Shown piece by piece: positions 1 through 8,384 of a stretch of 20,000 nucleotides of DNA. Source of the DNA: Dichotomocladium elegans (Eukaryota > Mucoromycota > Mucoromycetes > Mucorales > Lichtheimiaceae); NCBI GenBank assembly GCA_025716815.1, contig JAIXMN010000079.1:5001-25000 (forward strand). Reading direction: 5' to 3'. Position 1 is the first letter of the stretch, and each line of letters opens with the position of its first letter. Both the position numbers and the translations under genes were made by a program. Below the pieces are notes generated by a model. It was given only the letters and a program-made list of their open reading frames with translations, searched no databases and had not been told where the DNA came from.

Positions 1-370
1 CACCATCTCTAGGAGAACTAGCTAAAGACGTTCACTAGAACTCCAACAGGGGGATGTAAATCCAAAGACCTCAAAGTCTACCAGGAGTACCAGTCCTCGC
101 ACATCAAGTCCAAGTCAAAATCAATTGACTTGAGCTCTTCTGACTTTGAGTCCAAAGGGTCTACATGTTGGGCCCACTTGGACCCACCACCCCCCTCAAG
201 GTTCCTGCGGGTGTCGTTTGCCCAAGTTCGAACCCCCGCAGTGGCGGTGGACCGTCGTTTACCAAGGGGTACCTGTTCAATGCCGCGCTCACAGCAATAC
301 GACGGTCCCTTCCCCAATACGACGCTTAAAGGCTTTTCAATACGCCGGTCCCTGATACTTGGACGTAAAG
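1..370. other. Spacer sequence with no recognisable gene
   Basis: No gene is supported here. The stretch is single-copy in the window and richer in G and C than the arrays to its right. It becomes the 33-bp array through shorter degenerate units ending around 370. Open frames on both strands (for example 78-317 minus and 130-399 plus) show no recognisable domain and read into the repeat. Given the rDNA features to the right, this is probably more intergenic spacer or the approach to the next rRNA transcript, but no 18S or promoter sequence is visible. Confidence 0.5.
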
Positions 371-1665
371 GGCCTAGGTCTTTTTTGGACTTGACTTGAC
401 TGGTCCTAGGTCTTTTTTAGACTTGACTTGACTGGTCCTAGGTCTTTTTTAGACTTGACTTGGCAGATCATAGGTCTTTTTTACACTTGACTAGGACTTA
501 CCCTAGGTCTTTTTTAGACTTGACTTGGACTTGGCCTAGGTCTTTTTTAGACTTGACTTGGACTCATCCTAGGTCTTTTTTAGACTTGACTAGGACTTAC
601 CCTAGGTCTTTTTTAGACTTGACTTGGACTCATCCTAGGTCTTTTTTAGACTTGACTAGGACTTACCCTAGGTCTTTTTTAGACTTGACTTGGACTCATC
701 CTAGGTCTTTTTTAGACTTGACTAGGACTTACTCTAGGTCTTTTTCAGACTTGACTTGGACTTACCCTAGGTCTTTTTTAGACTTGGCCTCCAGTCATCC
801 TAGGTCTTTTTTAGACTTGACTTCTGGTCATCCTAGGTCTTTTTTAGACTTGGCCTCCAGTCATCCTAGGTCTTTTTTAGACTTGACTTCTAGTCATCCT
901 AGGTCTTTTTTAGACTTGACTTCTGGTCATCCTAGGTCTTTTTTAGACTTGACTTCTGGTCATCCTAGGTCTTTTTTAGACTTGACTTCTGGTCATCCTA
1001 GGTCTTTTTCAGACTTGACTTGGAATCATCCTAGGTCTTTTTTAGACTTGACTTGGAATCATCCTAGGTCTTTTTTAGACTTGACTTGGACTCATCCTAG
1101 GTCTTTTTTAGACTTGACTAGGACTTACCCTAGGTCTTTTTTAGACTTGACTTCTAATCATCCTAGGTCTTTTTTACACTTGACTTCCAATCATCCTAGG
1201 TCTATTTTAGACTCGACTTGGACTTGGCCTAGGTCTTTTTTAGACTTGACTTGGACTGATCCTAGGTCTTTTTTAGACTTGACTTGGACTGATCCTAGGT
1301 CTTTTTTAGACTTGACTTCCAATCATCCTAGGTCTTTTTTAGACTTGACTTGGAATCATCCTAGGTCTTTTTTAGACTTGAGTTGGAATCATCCTAGGTC
1401 TTTTTTAGACTTGACTTGGACTGATCCTAGGTCTTTTTAGACTTGAGTTGGAATCATCCAAGGTCTTTTTTAGACTTGACTAGGACTTACCCTAGGTCTT
1501 TTTTAGACTTGACTTGGAGTCATCCTAGGCCTTTTTCAGACTTGACTTGGACTCATCCTAGGTCTTTTTTAGACTTGAATGGGAATCATCCTAGGTCTTT
1601 TTTACACTTGACTTCCAATCATCCTAGGTCTTTTTGGGACTTGACTGGGGTCACTCCTAGGTCTT
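371..1665. repeat. 33-bp tandem repeat array A (rDNA spacer)
   Basis: About 39 head-to-tail units built on CCTAGGTCTTTTTTAGACTT followed by GACTTGGACTCAT or variants. The core contains the palindrome CCTAGG and a run of five or six T. Because 33 is a multiple of three, one frame stays open for 326 codons (460-1440) and gives an 11-residue peptide repeat (PRSFLDLTWTH type). Frame breaks at about 1440 and in related arrays argue against coding. The variable part after GACTT (TGGACTCAT, TCTGGTCAT, TGGAATCAT and others) recurs in blocks, as expected from unequal exchange. The array lies on the far side of the 5S gene from the 28S 3' end, a typical place for intergenic-spacer subrepeats. Confidence 0.93.
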
Positions 1666-1965
1666 TTCCTCAAGGACTTTTCCTCAAAACGTCCAAGTCA
1701 TTTTTACACTTGACTGGTACCCATCCTAGGTCTTTTCCTCAAAACGTCCAAGTCATTTTTACACTTGACTGGGGTCACTTCAAGGACTTTTCCTCAAAAC
1801 GTCCAAGTCATTTTTACACTTGACTGGGGTTACTTCAAGGACTTTTCCTCAAAACGTCTAGGTCATTTTTACACTTGACTGGGACCCATCCTAGGTCTTT
1901 TCCCCAATACGTCTAGGCCATTTTTACACTTGACTGGGACCCATCTTAGGACTTTTCTGCAACAC
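1666..1965. repeat. 55-bp sub-array at the edge of array A
   Basis: Five units at an exact 55-bp period, seen from the TCAAAACGTC-type motif at 1684, 1739, 1794 and 1849 and its diverged version at 1904. Each unit fuses a degenerate 33-bp core (ATTTTTACACTTGACTGG) with a TTTTCCTCAAAACGTCCAAG segment. It is probably a locally amplified variant of the 33-bp repeat. Confidence 0.8.
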
Positions 1966-2105
1966 ATGTGGGACATTTTCGGACATCTTTGAGACACTCT
2001 CTAGGTGTTTTCTGCAGTGAATCGCAGCATCCTTTATCGCAAAAAAATACAAAAAAACATAAAAAAATTTAAAAACCGCAATAAAATGAATGGCAAAAGC
2101 ATGTG
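1966..2105. other. A-rich linker between repeat types
   Basis: Non-coding. It holds an A-rich stretch (about 2040-2085) made of A runs broken by single C or T. A similar A-rich linker follows array B (about 3875-3915) and a shorter one lies at 16853-16875. Each time the segment GCATGTGCATCATGAAAAC follows, so the linker belongs to a repeated higher-order module. Confidence 0.6.
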
Positions 2106-2333
2106 CATCATGAAAACAAACAGAAACCTGAAAATAAAATTTTCACCTCATGTTTTTTCGTAATATCCGCGCATTTGCATTCTTCTCATGCAAGTGCCGC
2201 GATGGTTTCTTGTGCGCAAAATTTTGGCGCATCGAATAAACCAAGTTTCATGCCAAACGGACCAGAACGCGTTGAGAAACACACAAAAGCACCTTCACGA
2301 AAATGCATTCTCGAAGCGCGAGGGGCTTTTTGA
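2097..2333 (+). repeat. Diverged single copy of the 158-type spacer module
   Basis: It begins with GCATGTGCATCATGAAAAC and continues through a GCCGCGATGG motif (about 2198-2207) into a segment clearly related to the units at 4038 and 16991. The 158-bp family's mini-frame stays aligned (M-V-S, then S-N-x-P, N-G and E-K at the same spacing) although many bases have changed. This is the most diverged copy in the window. I do not regard the overlapping open frames (2103-2333, 2188-2415 plus; 2248-2544 minus) as genes. Confidence 0.7.
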
Positions 2334-2640
2334 CCCAAATTTCGTGCCCGGAGGGCCTCCGGAGTACCACCATTCGAACGGGCTCGTCGAGAGCTTTCGA
2401 ATGATCCAACTTTGAGCCCAAACGGACCACTTTACGACCTCCAAGGAATGAAAAACCTTCAAGGCCGAAATGACTTTGTTGTGGGGGGAAAGCGGCTGCA
2501 TACGCCCGGTAAAACCCCGCCACCGGCGTATTGAGGAAATTCATCTATAGGATAATTAACATGCAGAAAAATGCTACACAGGGTGCAGAGATTGCAGAGG
2601 TCATGGGTTCGACTCTGCCGTTTGCATCCTGGACGGTTTC
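2334..2640. other. Spacer with tRNA-like remnant
   Basis: No gene seen. About 2340-2520 is more G+C rich than its surroundings and has a short inverted repeat (GGAGGGCCTCCGGAG). At about 2580-2628 there is a tRNA-like remnant: GGGTGCA can pair with TGCATCC 42 nt later as a seven-pair acceptor-like stem with one G-T pair, and the sequence between contains GGTTCGACTC, close to a Pol III B box. The whole is only 49 nt, too short for a tRNA with a D arm, so I read it as a decayed or coincidental tRNA-like piece. Confidence 0.35.
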
Positions 2641-3800
2641 TTTCACTTGGGACCTAGGTCTTTTTTAGACTTGGACCAAGGTCTTTTTCACTTGGGCCTA
2701 GGTCTTTTTTAGACTTGACTTGGGAGATCCTAGGTCTTTTTTACACTTGACTTCCAATCATCCTAGGTCTTTTTCAGACTTGACTTGGCAGATCCTACGT
2801 CTTTTTTAGACTTGACTTCCAATGATCCTAGGTCTTTTTCAGACTTGACTTGGACTGACTCTAGGTCTTTTTTACACTTAACTTCCAATCATCCTAGGTC
2901 TTTTTCAGACTTGACTTCTGGTCATCCTAGGTCTTTTTTAGACTTGACTTCCAGTCATCCTAGGTCTTTTTTACACTTGACTTTCAATCATCCTAGGTCT
3001 TTTTTACACTTGACTTCCAATCATCCTAGGTCTTTTTTAGACTTGACTTCCAATGATCCAAGGTCTTTTTACACTTGACTTGCAATCATCCTAGGCCTTT
3101 TTTACACTTGACTTGGACTGACTCTAGGTCTTTTTTACACTTGACTTCCATTCATCCTAGGTCTTTTTTACACTTGACTTCCAATGATCCTAGGTCTTTT
3201 TTAGACTTGACTTCCAATGATCCTAGGTCTTTTTTAGACTTGACTTCCAATCTTCCTAAGTCTTTTTTACACTTGACTTGGACTGACTCTAGGTCTTTTT
3301 CAGACTTGACTTCCAATCATCCTAGGTCTTTTTTAGACTTGACATAGACTGACTCTAGGTCTTTTTTACACTTGACTTCCAATGATTCTAGGTCTTTTTT
3401 AGACTTGACTTCCAGTGATCCTAGGTCTTTTTTACACTTGACTTGGACTGACTCTAGGTCTTTTTCAAACTTGACTTCCAATCATCCTAGGTCTTTTTTA
3501 GACTTGACATGGACTGACTCTAGGTCTTTTTTACACTTGACTTCCAATCATCCTAGGTCTTTTTTAGACTTGACTTCCAATGATCCTAAGTCTTTTTTAC
3601 ACTTGACTTGGACTTACCCTAGGTCTTTTTTACACTTGACTTGGACTGACTCTAGGTCTTTTTTACACTTGACTTGGACTGACTCTAGGTCTTTTTTACA
3701 CTTGACTCCCAATCATCCTAGGTCTTTTTTACACTTGACTTCCAATCATCCTAGATCTTTTTTACACTTGACTGGGACTCATTCTAGGACTTTTCCTCAA
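2641..3800. repeat. 33-bp tandem repeat array B (rDNA spacer)
   Basis: The same family as array A, about 35 units. Common subtypes are TCCAATCAT, TCCAATGAT and TGGACTGAC after GACTT, and TTTTTTACACTTGAC is commoner than TTTTTTAGACTTGAC. The mix of subtypes differs from array A, so the arrays have evolved separately since duplication. The frame is open in three blocks (2785-3078, 3075-3347, 3372-3809) broken by single-base changes, as expected for non-coding repeats with a period divisible by three. Confidence 0.92.
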
Positions 3801-4029
3801 TATGTCTAGGTTATTTTGGGACATCATGGGGACACTTTCTAGCTGTTTTCTAGAGTTAGTCGCGGAGTGTTTGACCAAAAAAATTATACAAAAAAATAAA
3901 AAAAATTAAAACCATGATAAAATGATAGGCAAAAGCATGTGCATCATGAAAACATTCAAAAACCTGTGAAGAAAAAATTCAACTTACGTTTTTTCATGGT
4001 AATTGAAAATTGGTGTTCTTCATATGCAA
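3801..4029 (+). repeat. Array B tail, A-rich linker and module leader
   Basis: After the last 33-bp unit come an A-rich linker (about 3875-3915) and a leader starting GCATGTGCATCATGAAAAC (about 3935). The leader is nearly identical to 16885-16985 and related to 2097-2190. It always precedes the first, atypical 158-type unit. Confidence 0.7.
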
Positions 4030-4915
4030 AAGCCGCGATGGTTTCTACTACAGAAAAATTTTGCGCATCGAATGAGCCTATTTGCACCTCAAACGGACAA
4101 GAAACCGCCGAGAAATATGTGATCGACTAATTAAGTGATTACTTGCCCCTTTTTTCGTGAATCATTTTTTACATATTACCATACCAAAGCCGCGATGGCT
4201 GCAAATAGAACAATCTTCGGCGAGTCGAATGAGCCTACTTTCATCGCAAACGGACAAGAAACCACCGAGAAATATGAGATCGACAAATTAAGTGATTACT
4301 TTGCCCCTGTTTTCGCATATCATTTTTTACATATTACCATACCAAAGCCGCGATGGCTGCAAATAGAACAATCTTCGGCGAGTCGAATGAGCCTACTTTC
4401 ATCGCAAACGGACAAGAAACCACCGAGAAATATGAGATCGACAAATTAAGTGATTACTTTGCCCCTGTTTTCGCATATCATTTTTTACATATTACCATAC
4501 CAAAGCCGCGATGGCTGCAAATAGAACAATCTTCGGAGAGTCGAATGAGCCTACTTTCATCGCAAACGGACAAGAAACCACCGAGAAATATGAGATCGAC
4601 AAATTAATTAAGCACTTACTTTACCCCTTTTTTCACGAATCAATTTTTTCATATTACTATACCAAAGCCGCGATGGTTTCTAATAAAACATTGTTCGGCG
4701 AGTCGAATGAGCCTACTCTCATCGCAAACGGACAAGAAACCACCGAGAAATATGAGATCGACAAATTAATTAAGCACTTACTTTACCCCTTTTTTTCGCG
4801 AATCAATTTTTCATAGTTACCATATCAAAGCCGCGATGGTTCCTGGTAAACCAAAGTTTGGCGAGTCGAATGAGCCTACTTGCAGCGCAAACGGACGTGA
4901 TGCTGTCGAGTAATG
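4030..4915 (+). repeat. 158-bp tandem repeat array 1
   Basis: Six units, each marked by GCCGCGATGG; the ATG falls at 4038, 4195, 4353, 4511, 4673 and 4836. The period is 157-158 bp for the first units and 162-163 for the later ones. The first unit (GATGGTTTCTACTACAG) is a distinct edge type also found at 16991. The same satellite occurs inverted at 14390-15570 and direct at 16991-18895. Each unit has a roughly 30-codon open frame beginning at this ATG, though in several units here the stop is lost (GACAAATTA in place of GACTAATTA). Confidence 0.93.
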
Positions 4916-4975
4916 CACAAAAAACTGTTGGAGTTGTGGTCATGGTGGTTGATTATTTTATGTAAAACAGAAGTG

Positions 4976-5047
4976 AGCTTGATAACCAAGTGGTTAGTGC
5001 GTTGGACTATCAAAGCGAAGGATTCGGGTTCGAAACCCGCACAGAGC
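4976..5047 (+). ncRNA. tRNA-like sequence with Pol III A and B boxes (tRNA pseudogene or SINE head)
   Basis: TAACCAAGTGG (4983-4993) matches the A-box/D-arm consensus and GGTTCGAAACC (5027-5037) is a perfect B box. A T arm with a seven-base TTCGAAA loop and four stem pairs folds at 5024-5040. The tRNA-typical GTTGGACT precedes the anticodon position, but the 3' half of the anticodon stem does not pair and no acceptor stem forms between 4976-4982 and 5041-5047. Long T runs about 60 nt downstream could end Pol III transcription. The best reading is a degenerate tRNA gene or the tRNA-derived head of a SINE; it is unlikely to be a working tRNA. Confidence 0.45.
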
Positions 5048-5445
5048 GGGTTTTGCCGCAGAGTTCGATTTTGCCCTGGTTTTGCATTTTCCACCTCTTT
5101 TTTTTTCCGTTTTTTTTCCTTCTTTCCTTGCAAACAGACATGGTGCACCATGGTCTTCGGAAAGAAATGACAAACGAAGCATTTTGATGTGTTTTTGTGA
5201 CAAAAATAATCAAACACATTCGTTTTCTACAAAAAATCAAAGAAAGGTGTAAAGGGGAATGGTTGACCTTTGGTTAGGAACTTGACCTTTTTTTTTTTTT
5301 GAACAAAAAATTTTGTTTTCAACCGTGCACTATATTCAAAAAGCACGAGTAATAAGTAAATGAGCATGGTAATAAAAAAAAAGAAGCATGCATAGTGTCT
5401 TGCGCAAAAAAAATTGAAAGGGGAAAAAAAAAGTGCAGCAAAAAA
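5048..5445. other. Spacer between tRNA-like sequence and 5S gene
   Basis: Low-complexity spacer with T runs (about 5098-5118 and 5289-5300) and A runs (about 5374-5382, 5405-5413 and 5424-5432). Open frames in both directions (for example 4876-5217, 4994-5203 and 5227-5607 minus; 4913-5170 plus) are short, overlap each other, and owe their Lys/Phe-rich products to the homopolymers. No gene is supported. Confidence 0.5.
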
Positions 5446-5446
5446 C
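5440..5446 (-). terminator. Pol III T-run terminator of the 5S gene
   Basis: The plus strand reads CAAAAAAC (5439-5446), giving a run of six T on the minus strand right after the 5S 3' end. Runs of four or more T terminate RNA polymerase III. Confidence 0.75.
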
Positions 5447-5562
5447 CTACAGCACACAGTATTCCCATGTCGTCCCCGACCATAGTACTGACTGTGCCAG
5501 ATGGGGCTTAACTGCGGAGATCGAACGGGATCCGGTGCATTCCCCATTGTATGGCCGTAGGT
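5446..5562 (-). rRNA. 5S ribosomal RNA
   Basis: Read on the minus strand, the sequence begins CCTACGGCCATAC and ends GTGCTGTAGG, so its ends pair as 5S helix I. It contains the fungal-like GGATCCCGTTCGATCTCC, the box-A-like AGTTAAGCCCC and the box-C region GGTCGGGGACGACATGGGAA. The length of about 117 nt fits 5S. A run of six T follows at once on the minus strand and is a suitable Pol III terminator. It lies in the spacer 1.26 kb beyond the 28S 3' end and on the same strand, the arrangement of an rDNA unit with linked 5S. No break is visible, so it may be functional. Confidence 0.93.
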
Positions 5563-5603
5563 TATCTTGTCTTTTTTTTTCATTTTGACAAGCACTTTTT
5601 TTT

Positions 5604-6540
5604 TCACCTAGGACTTTTTACCTTGTATCTCGGTCAACTTTCCCTTAAGACCTTGTCTGAGACCTTGGCCATCTTGTCCCTAGGTCTTTTTCACTTAGAC
5701 CTCGGCCATTTTGCTCTAGGACTTTGCCTTAGACTTGGACTGACTTGTCCTAGGTCTTTTTTGACTTGACTTGGACCTGGCCTAGGTCTTTTTTGACTTG
5801 ACTTGGACTGCCTAGGTCTTTTTTGACTTGACTTGGACTTGCCTAGGTCTTTTTTAGCTTGACTTGGTCATCCTAGGTCTTTTTTAGACTTGGCCTTTAG
5901 TCATCCTAGGTCTTTTTTGACTTGCTTCTGGTCATCCTAGGTCTTTTTTAGACTTGCTTCAGTCATCCTAGGTCTTTTTAGACTTGGACTTCAGTCATCC
6001 TAGGTCTTTTTTACACTTGCTTGGACTTACCCTAGGTCTTTTTTGACTTGACTTCGTCATCTAGGTCTTTTTAGACTTGCTTCATATCCTAGCGGCTTCA
6101 TCATCTAGGTCTTTTTTAGACTTGACTTCTGTCATTCCTAGTCTTTTTAGACTGACTTGGACTACCTAGGTCTTTTTAGACTTGGCCTCCAGTCATCCTA
6201 GGTCTTTTTTACTTGACTTGGCTTCCCTAGGTCTTTTTTAGACTTGACTTCTGGTCATCCTAGTCTTTTTTAGACTTGACTTCTGGTCATCCTAGGTCTT
6301 TTTTACACTTGACGTCCATTCATCCTAGGTCTTTTTTAAGACCTATTGGCCTTCCAGTCATCCTAGGTCTTTTTTACACTTGACTTGGACTGACCCTAAG
6401 TCTTTTTTACACTTGGACACTTGCCCTAGGATAGGACCATCTTGCCCTAGACTTGCCTTAGACCTTGTCCTTAGACCTTGACTGACTTGTCCTTAGACCC
6501 TAGACCTTAGTCTTTGACCATCTTGTCCCCTAGGACTTTT
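5604..6540. repeat. 33-bp repeat array C, degenerate (28S-proximal spacer)
   Basis: Units of the CCTAGGTCTTTTTTAGACTTGACTT family, but with many one- to several-base deletions, so spacing varies and no frame survives. It lies between the 28S 3' end and the 5S gene and grades at both edges into looser CTTAGACCTTG-type sequence. The indels set it apart from arrays A and B, which are nearly indel free. It is either an older array or a poorly resolved part of the assembly. Confidence 0.85.
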
Positions 6541-6819
6541 AGCTTCAGATTCGACTTGCGTATAAAGGCCAGCATCCCATACCACCGTATTCGCGCGTGG
6601 CACTTTGCATTTTTTTTAATTTTTCACAATAGTCGTCGGCAAATGCCCACGCCTATTGCTTTAAACACACTTGAACGCTTACTTCAAGTCGACACTTTTG
6701 CTTTCTCTAATGAAAAAGAGTAAGTCAAGTCTTTGCATTTAAGCAATAAAAGACCCAAATGTCTTGGTTTATCTGCCCCCTTGTCTTCATGTTCTCTTTC
6801 AAGAAATGAATCCAAAAGG
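6541..6819 (-). other. 3' flank of the 28S gene (start of the intergenic spacer)
   Basis: No protein gene supported. Read on the minus strand, this follows the 28S 3' end and would be the 3' external spacer. It is not repetitive within the window. The short plus-strand frame at 6514-6723 has no recognisable features. Confidence 0.5.
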
Positions 6820-7216
6820 ACAAATAGTAGAACAAGGGCTGAACCTCAGAACATCGTGGCAACAGAGGCCACTCTAGTCCTTACAGTACCCCGTTAATTT
6901 CAAATCGTCTGTTTGCCATTTCAGAGTCTGAAGGCATTCCATTGACTTGAAGGCTTCTCTAAATGTCATTTCCAACACCTAGAGGAAAACCTCAGTAGGC
7001 TCTCGAGTACTAAAAGCACTCTATCGATGCAATTCTCTGCATTCAAACACACATAGCATCCTTTCCAGCATGGATTCTGACTTAGAGGCGTTCAGCCATT
7101 ATCCAGCAGATGGTAGCTTCGCAACATTGGCCTTTCAACCAGTCGCATGTACCAATTATCTGAATGAAGGGTTCCTCTCGTACTAACTTCAATTACTGTT
7201 GGGATACCAAATCCAT

Positions 7217-7271
<55 letters not shown>

Positions 7272-7390
7272 ATTAGTGGGTGAACAATCCAACGCTTACT
7301 GAATTCTGCTTCAGTATGATAGGAAGAGCCGACATCGAAGAATCAAAAAGCAACGTCGCTATGAACGCTTGGCTGCCACAAGCCAGTTAT
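6820..7390 (-). rRNA. 25S/28S large-subunit rRNA, 3' portion (5'-truncated by insertion)
   Basis: The minus strand reads ATAACTGGCTTGTGGCAGCC, TTTTTGATTCTTCGATGTCG, GGTTAGTTTTACCCTACTGA, TAGTACGAGAGGAAC and GGCTGAACGCCTCTAAGTCA, all hallmark LSU segments from domain V (peptidyl-transferase centre) through the sarcin-ricin region to the 3' end. The 3' end is placed near 6820 by likeness to the yeast terminus (AGCCCTTGTTCTACTATTTG). The length from ATAACTGG to the end fits the yeast LSU. At 7390 homology stops inside the conserved GGGATAACTGGC segment and Helitron DNA begins. The rest of the 28S, expected at higher coordinates, does not appear anywhere in the window, so this copy cannot make a working rRNA. 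Confidence 0.95.
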
Positions 7391-8088
7391 TATTTATTAT
7401 AATTTATCTGGCAGCGCCAGTTGAAAACCATTTGTGCAACCCATGTGACAATTTTTGAATGACCTCCCATTTCGAAAATTTTCATTCTTTTGCTTCTCTT
7501 TCACTTTCTTAACACTTTTTTCAACTAGTCTCCTTTGAATGAAAGAGTAGATAGGTGACATATTCCAGCCTGAACATTCTACACTCCCTTGCCTAGGAGC
7601 ATAGTAGCCTACCCTGAATAAGCTAGTGTGACGCCATGATTACTTTTTACATGTCCTATCCATGTGTCTGGTGCTTTCCCACTGATTTTATTACAGTGTA
7701 AATTGTGCAATGGAGTATTAGTGGTAAGGGGATATAGACATTATGTTTGTGAGTATAGTGATATGTGTTCTTCAAAGTGAAGTAACCATTGGAGGCATGT
7801 GGTATTTGTGGGGAATGTAATATCGCGTGCAGTTGAACTATCTGGAAGTATGAGTTGAAGGTCTTGAAGTCGTTTAACTCTTGTAAGTGCAACATATAGT
7901 TGACCATCCTGGAAAAAGTCACTAAGGAAAAGAGATATAGATGAGATTGTAAGGCTTTGCACTTGGTGAACTGTGAGTGCCCAATCAAGGTGAATAGGGA
8001 ACTGAGTTCTTTCATATGCTTTAAAGGGTACATCTCTGATGACACATTTACAGGTAGTAATTCAGCAGGGTTTGAAATTCAGTTTCTT
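7391..8088 (-). mobile_element. Truncated Helitron 3' end inserted in 28S rRNA
   Basis: Read on the minus strand, this stretch is a close copy of 13670-14389, the end of the large Helitron: last part of the helicase gene, its 3' untranslated region and the terminal hairpin. The hairpin is conserved (7408-7420, CTGGC-loop-GCCAG with loop GCT here and ACT at 14364). Homology ends at 7391, where 28S begins, and near 8088 at the internal break. It is in inverted orientation to the main Helitron. Many scattered mismatches show that it comes from a different or older copy. Confidence 0.88.
7741..8085 (-). pseudogene. Helitron helicase C-terminal fragment
   Basis: In the frame ending at 7741 this encodes the last roughly 115 residues of the PIF1-type helicase, homologous to residues about 1146-1260 of the protein at 10107-14017, with the same stop position. 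Motif VI (QLYVALTRVK) is intact. The motif V lysine is changed (HKVQS in the intact copy, HQVQS here). Other differences include DFFQDG for DFFQHG, PDSS for PDGS and LLHF for LLRF. The Rep domain, Walker A and Walker B are absent, so this is a dead 5'-truncated copy. The overlapping 129-aa frame at 7656-8045 is a shadow frame. Confidence 0.85.
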
Positions 8089-8091
8089 CAA

Positions 8092-8292
8092 CAATGCTCC
8101 TGGATTTGAAATGGTCGCTCAGCTTGTACACACTGTAAAGTGTCCACATTCACTATTCCATATGTTGCACACTTAAGCATGAACCACGCTTTCACTTTCT
8201 GATGCAATGCTCCTGGATTTGAAATGGTCACTTGGCTTGTACACACTGCAAAATATCCACGTTCACTTTTAGCTCTGTTGCACACTCAGTAT
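8092..8292. repeat. 113-bp direct repeat, about 1.8 copies
   Basis: CAATGCTCCTGGATTTGAAA starts at 8092 and again at 8205, and similarity continues through CTTGTACACACTG, TCCACRTTCAC and GTTGCACACT. It sits between the truncated Helitron end and the 81-bp array, and is not seen elsewhere in the window. The minus-strand frame at 8088-8285 only translates this repeat. Confidence 0.8.
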
Positions 8293-8384
8293 AAATTAAA
8301 TTTTCTTTCTGTGCCTAGCATGTTGTGCGTCAAACTTGTTTTTAACGGCGTCAGTTACTGATGGGTGTTGAAATATGTTTCCCA
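8293..8384. other. Short unique linker
   Basis: No gene or repeat recognised between the 113-bp direct repeat and the 81-bp array. Confidence 0.4.

Noticed and set aside
190..260. tRNA gene on the minus strand around GGGGGTTCGAACTT
   Set aside because: Only a B-box-like motif is present; no A box at tRNA spacing and no cloverleaf stems were found.
460..1440. 326-codon open frame with an 11-residue peptide repeat (and similar frames at 1443-1823, 2785-3809)
   Set aside because: The frame is open only because the repeat period is 33 bp. Related arrays have frame-breaking changes and indels, there is no unique N or C terminus, and the setting is rDNA spacer.
2248..2544. 98-codon minus-strand frame
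   Set aside because: No domain, overlaps two other frames, and half of it lies in a diverged satellite unit.
2580..2628. Functional tRNA
   Set aside because: An acceptor-like stem and B-box-like sequence exist, but the span is 49 nt with no D arm.
5227..5607. 126-codon minus-strand frame
   Set aside because: It runs through the 5S rRNA gene and homopolymer tracts; its Phe/Lys runs come from T and A runs.
7656..8045. 129-codon minus-strand frame
   Set aside because: It is a shadow frame of the Helitron helicase fragment; the helicase peptide lies in the frame ending at 7741.
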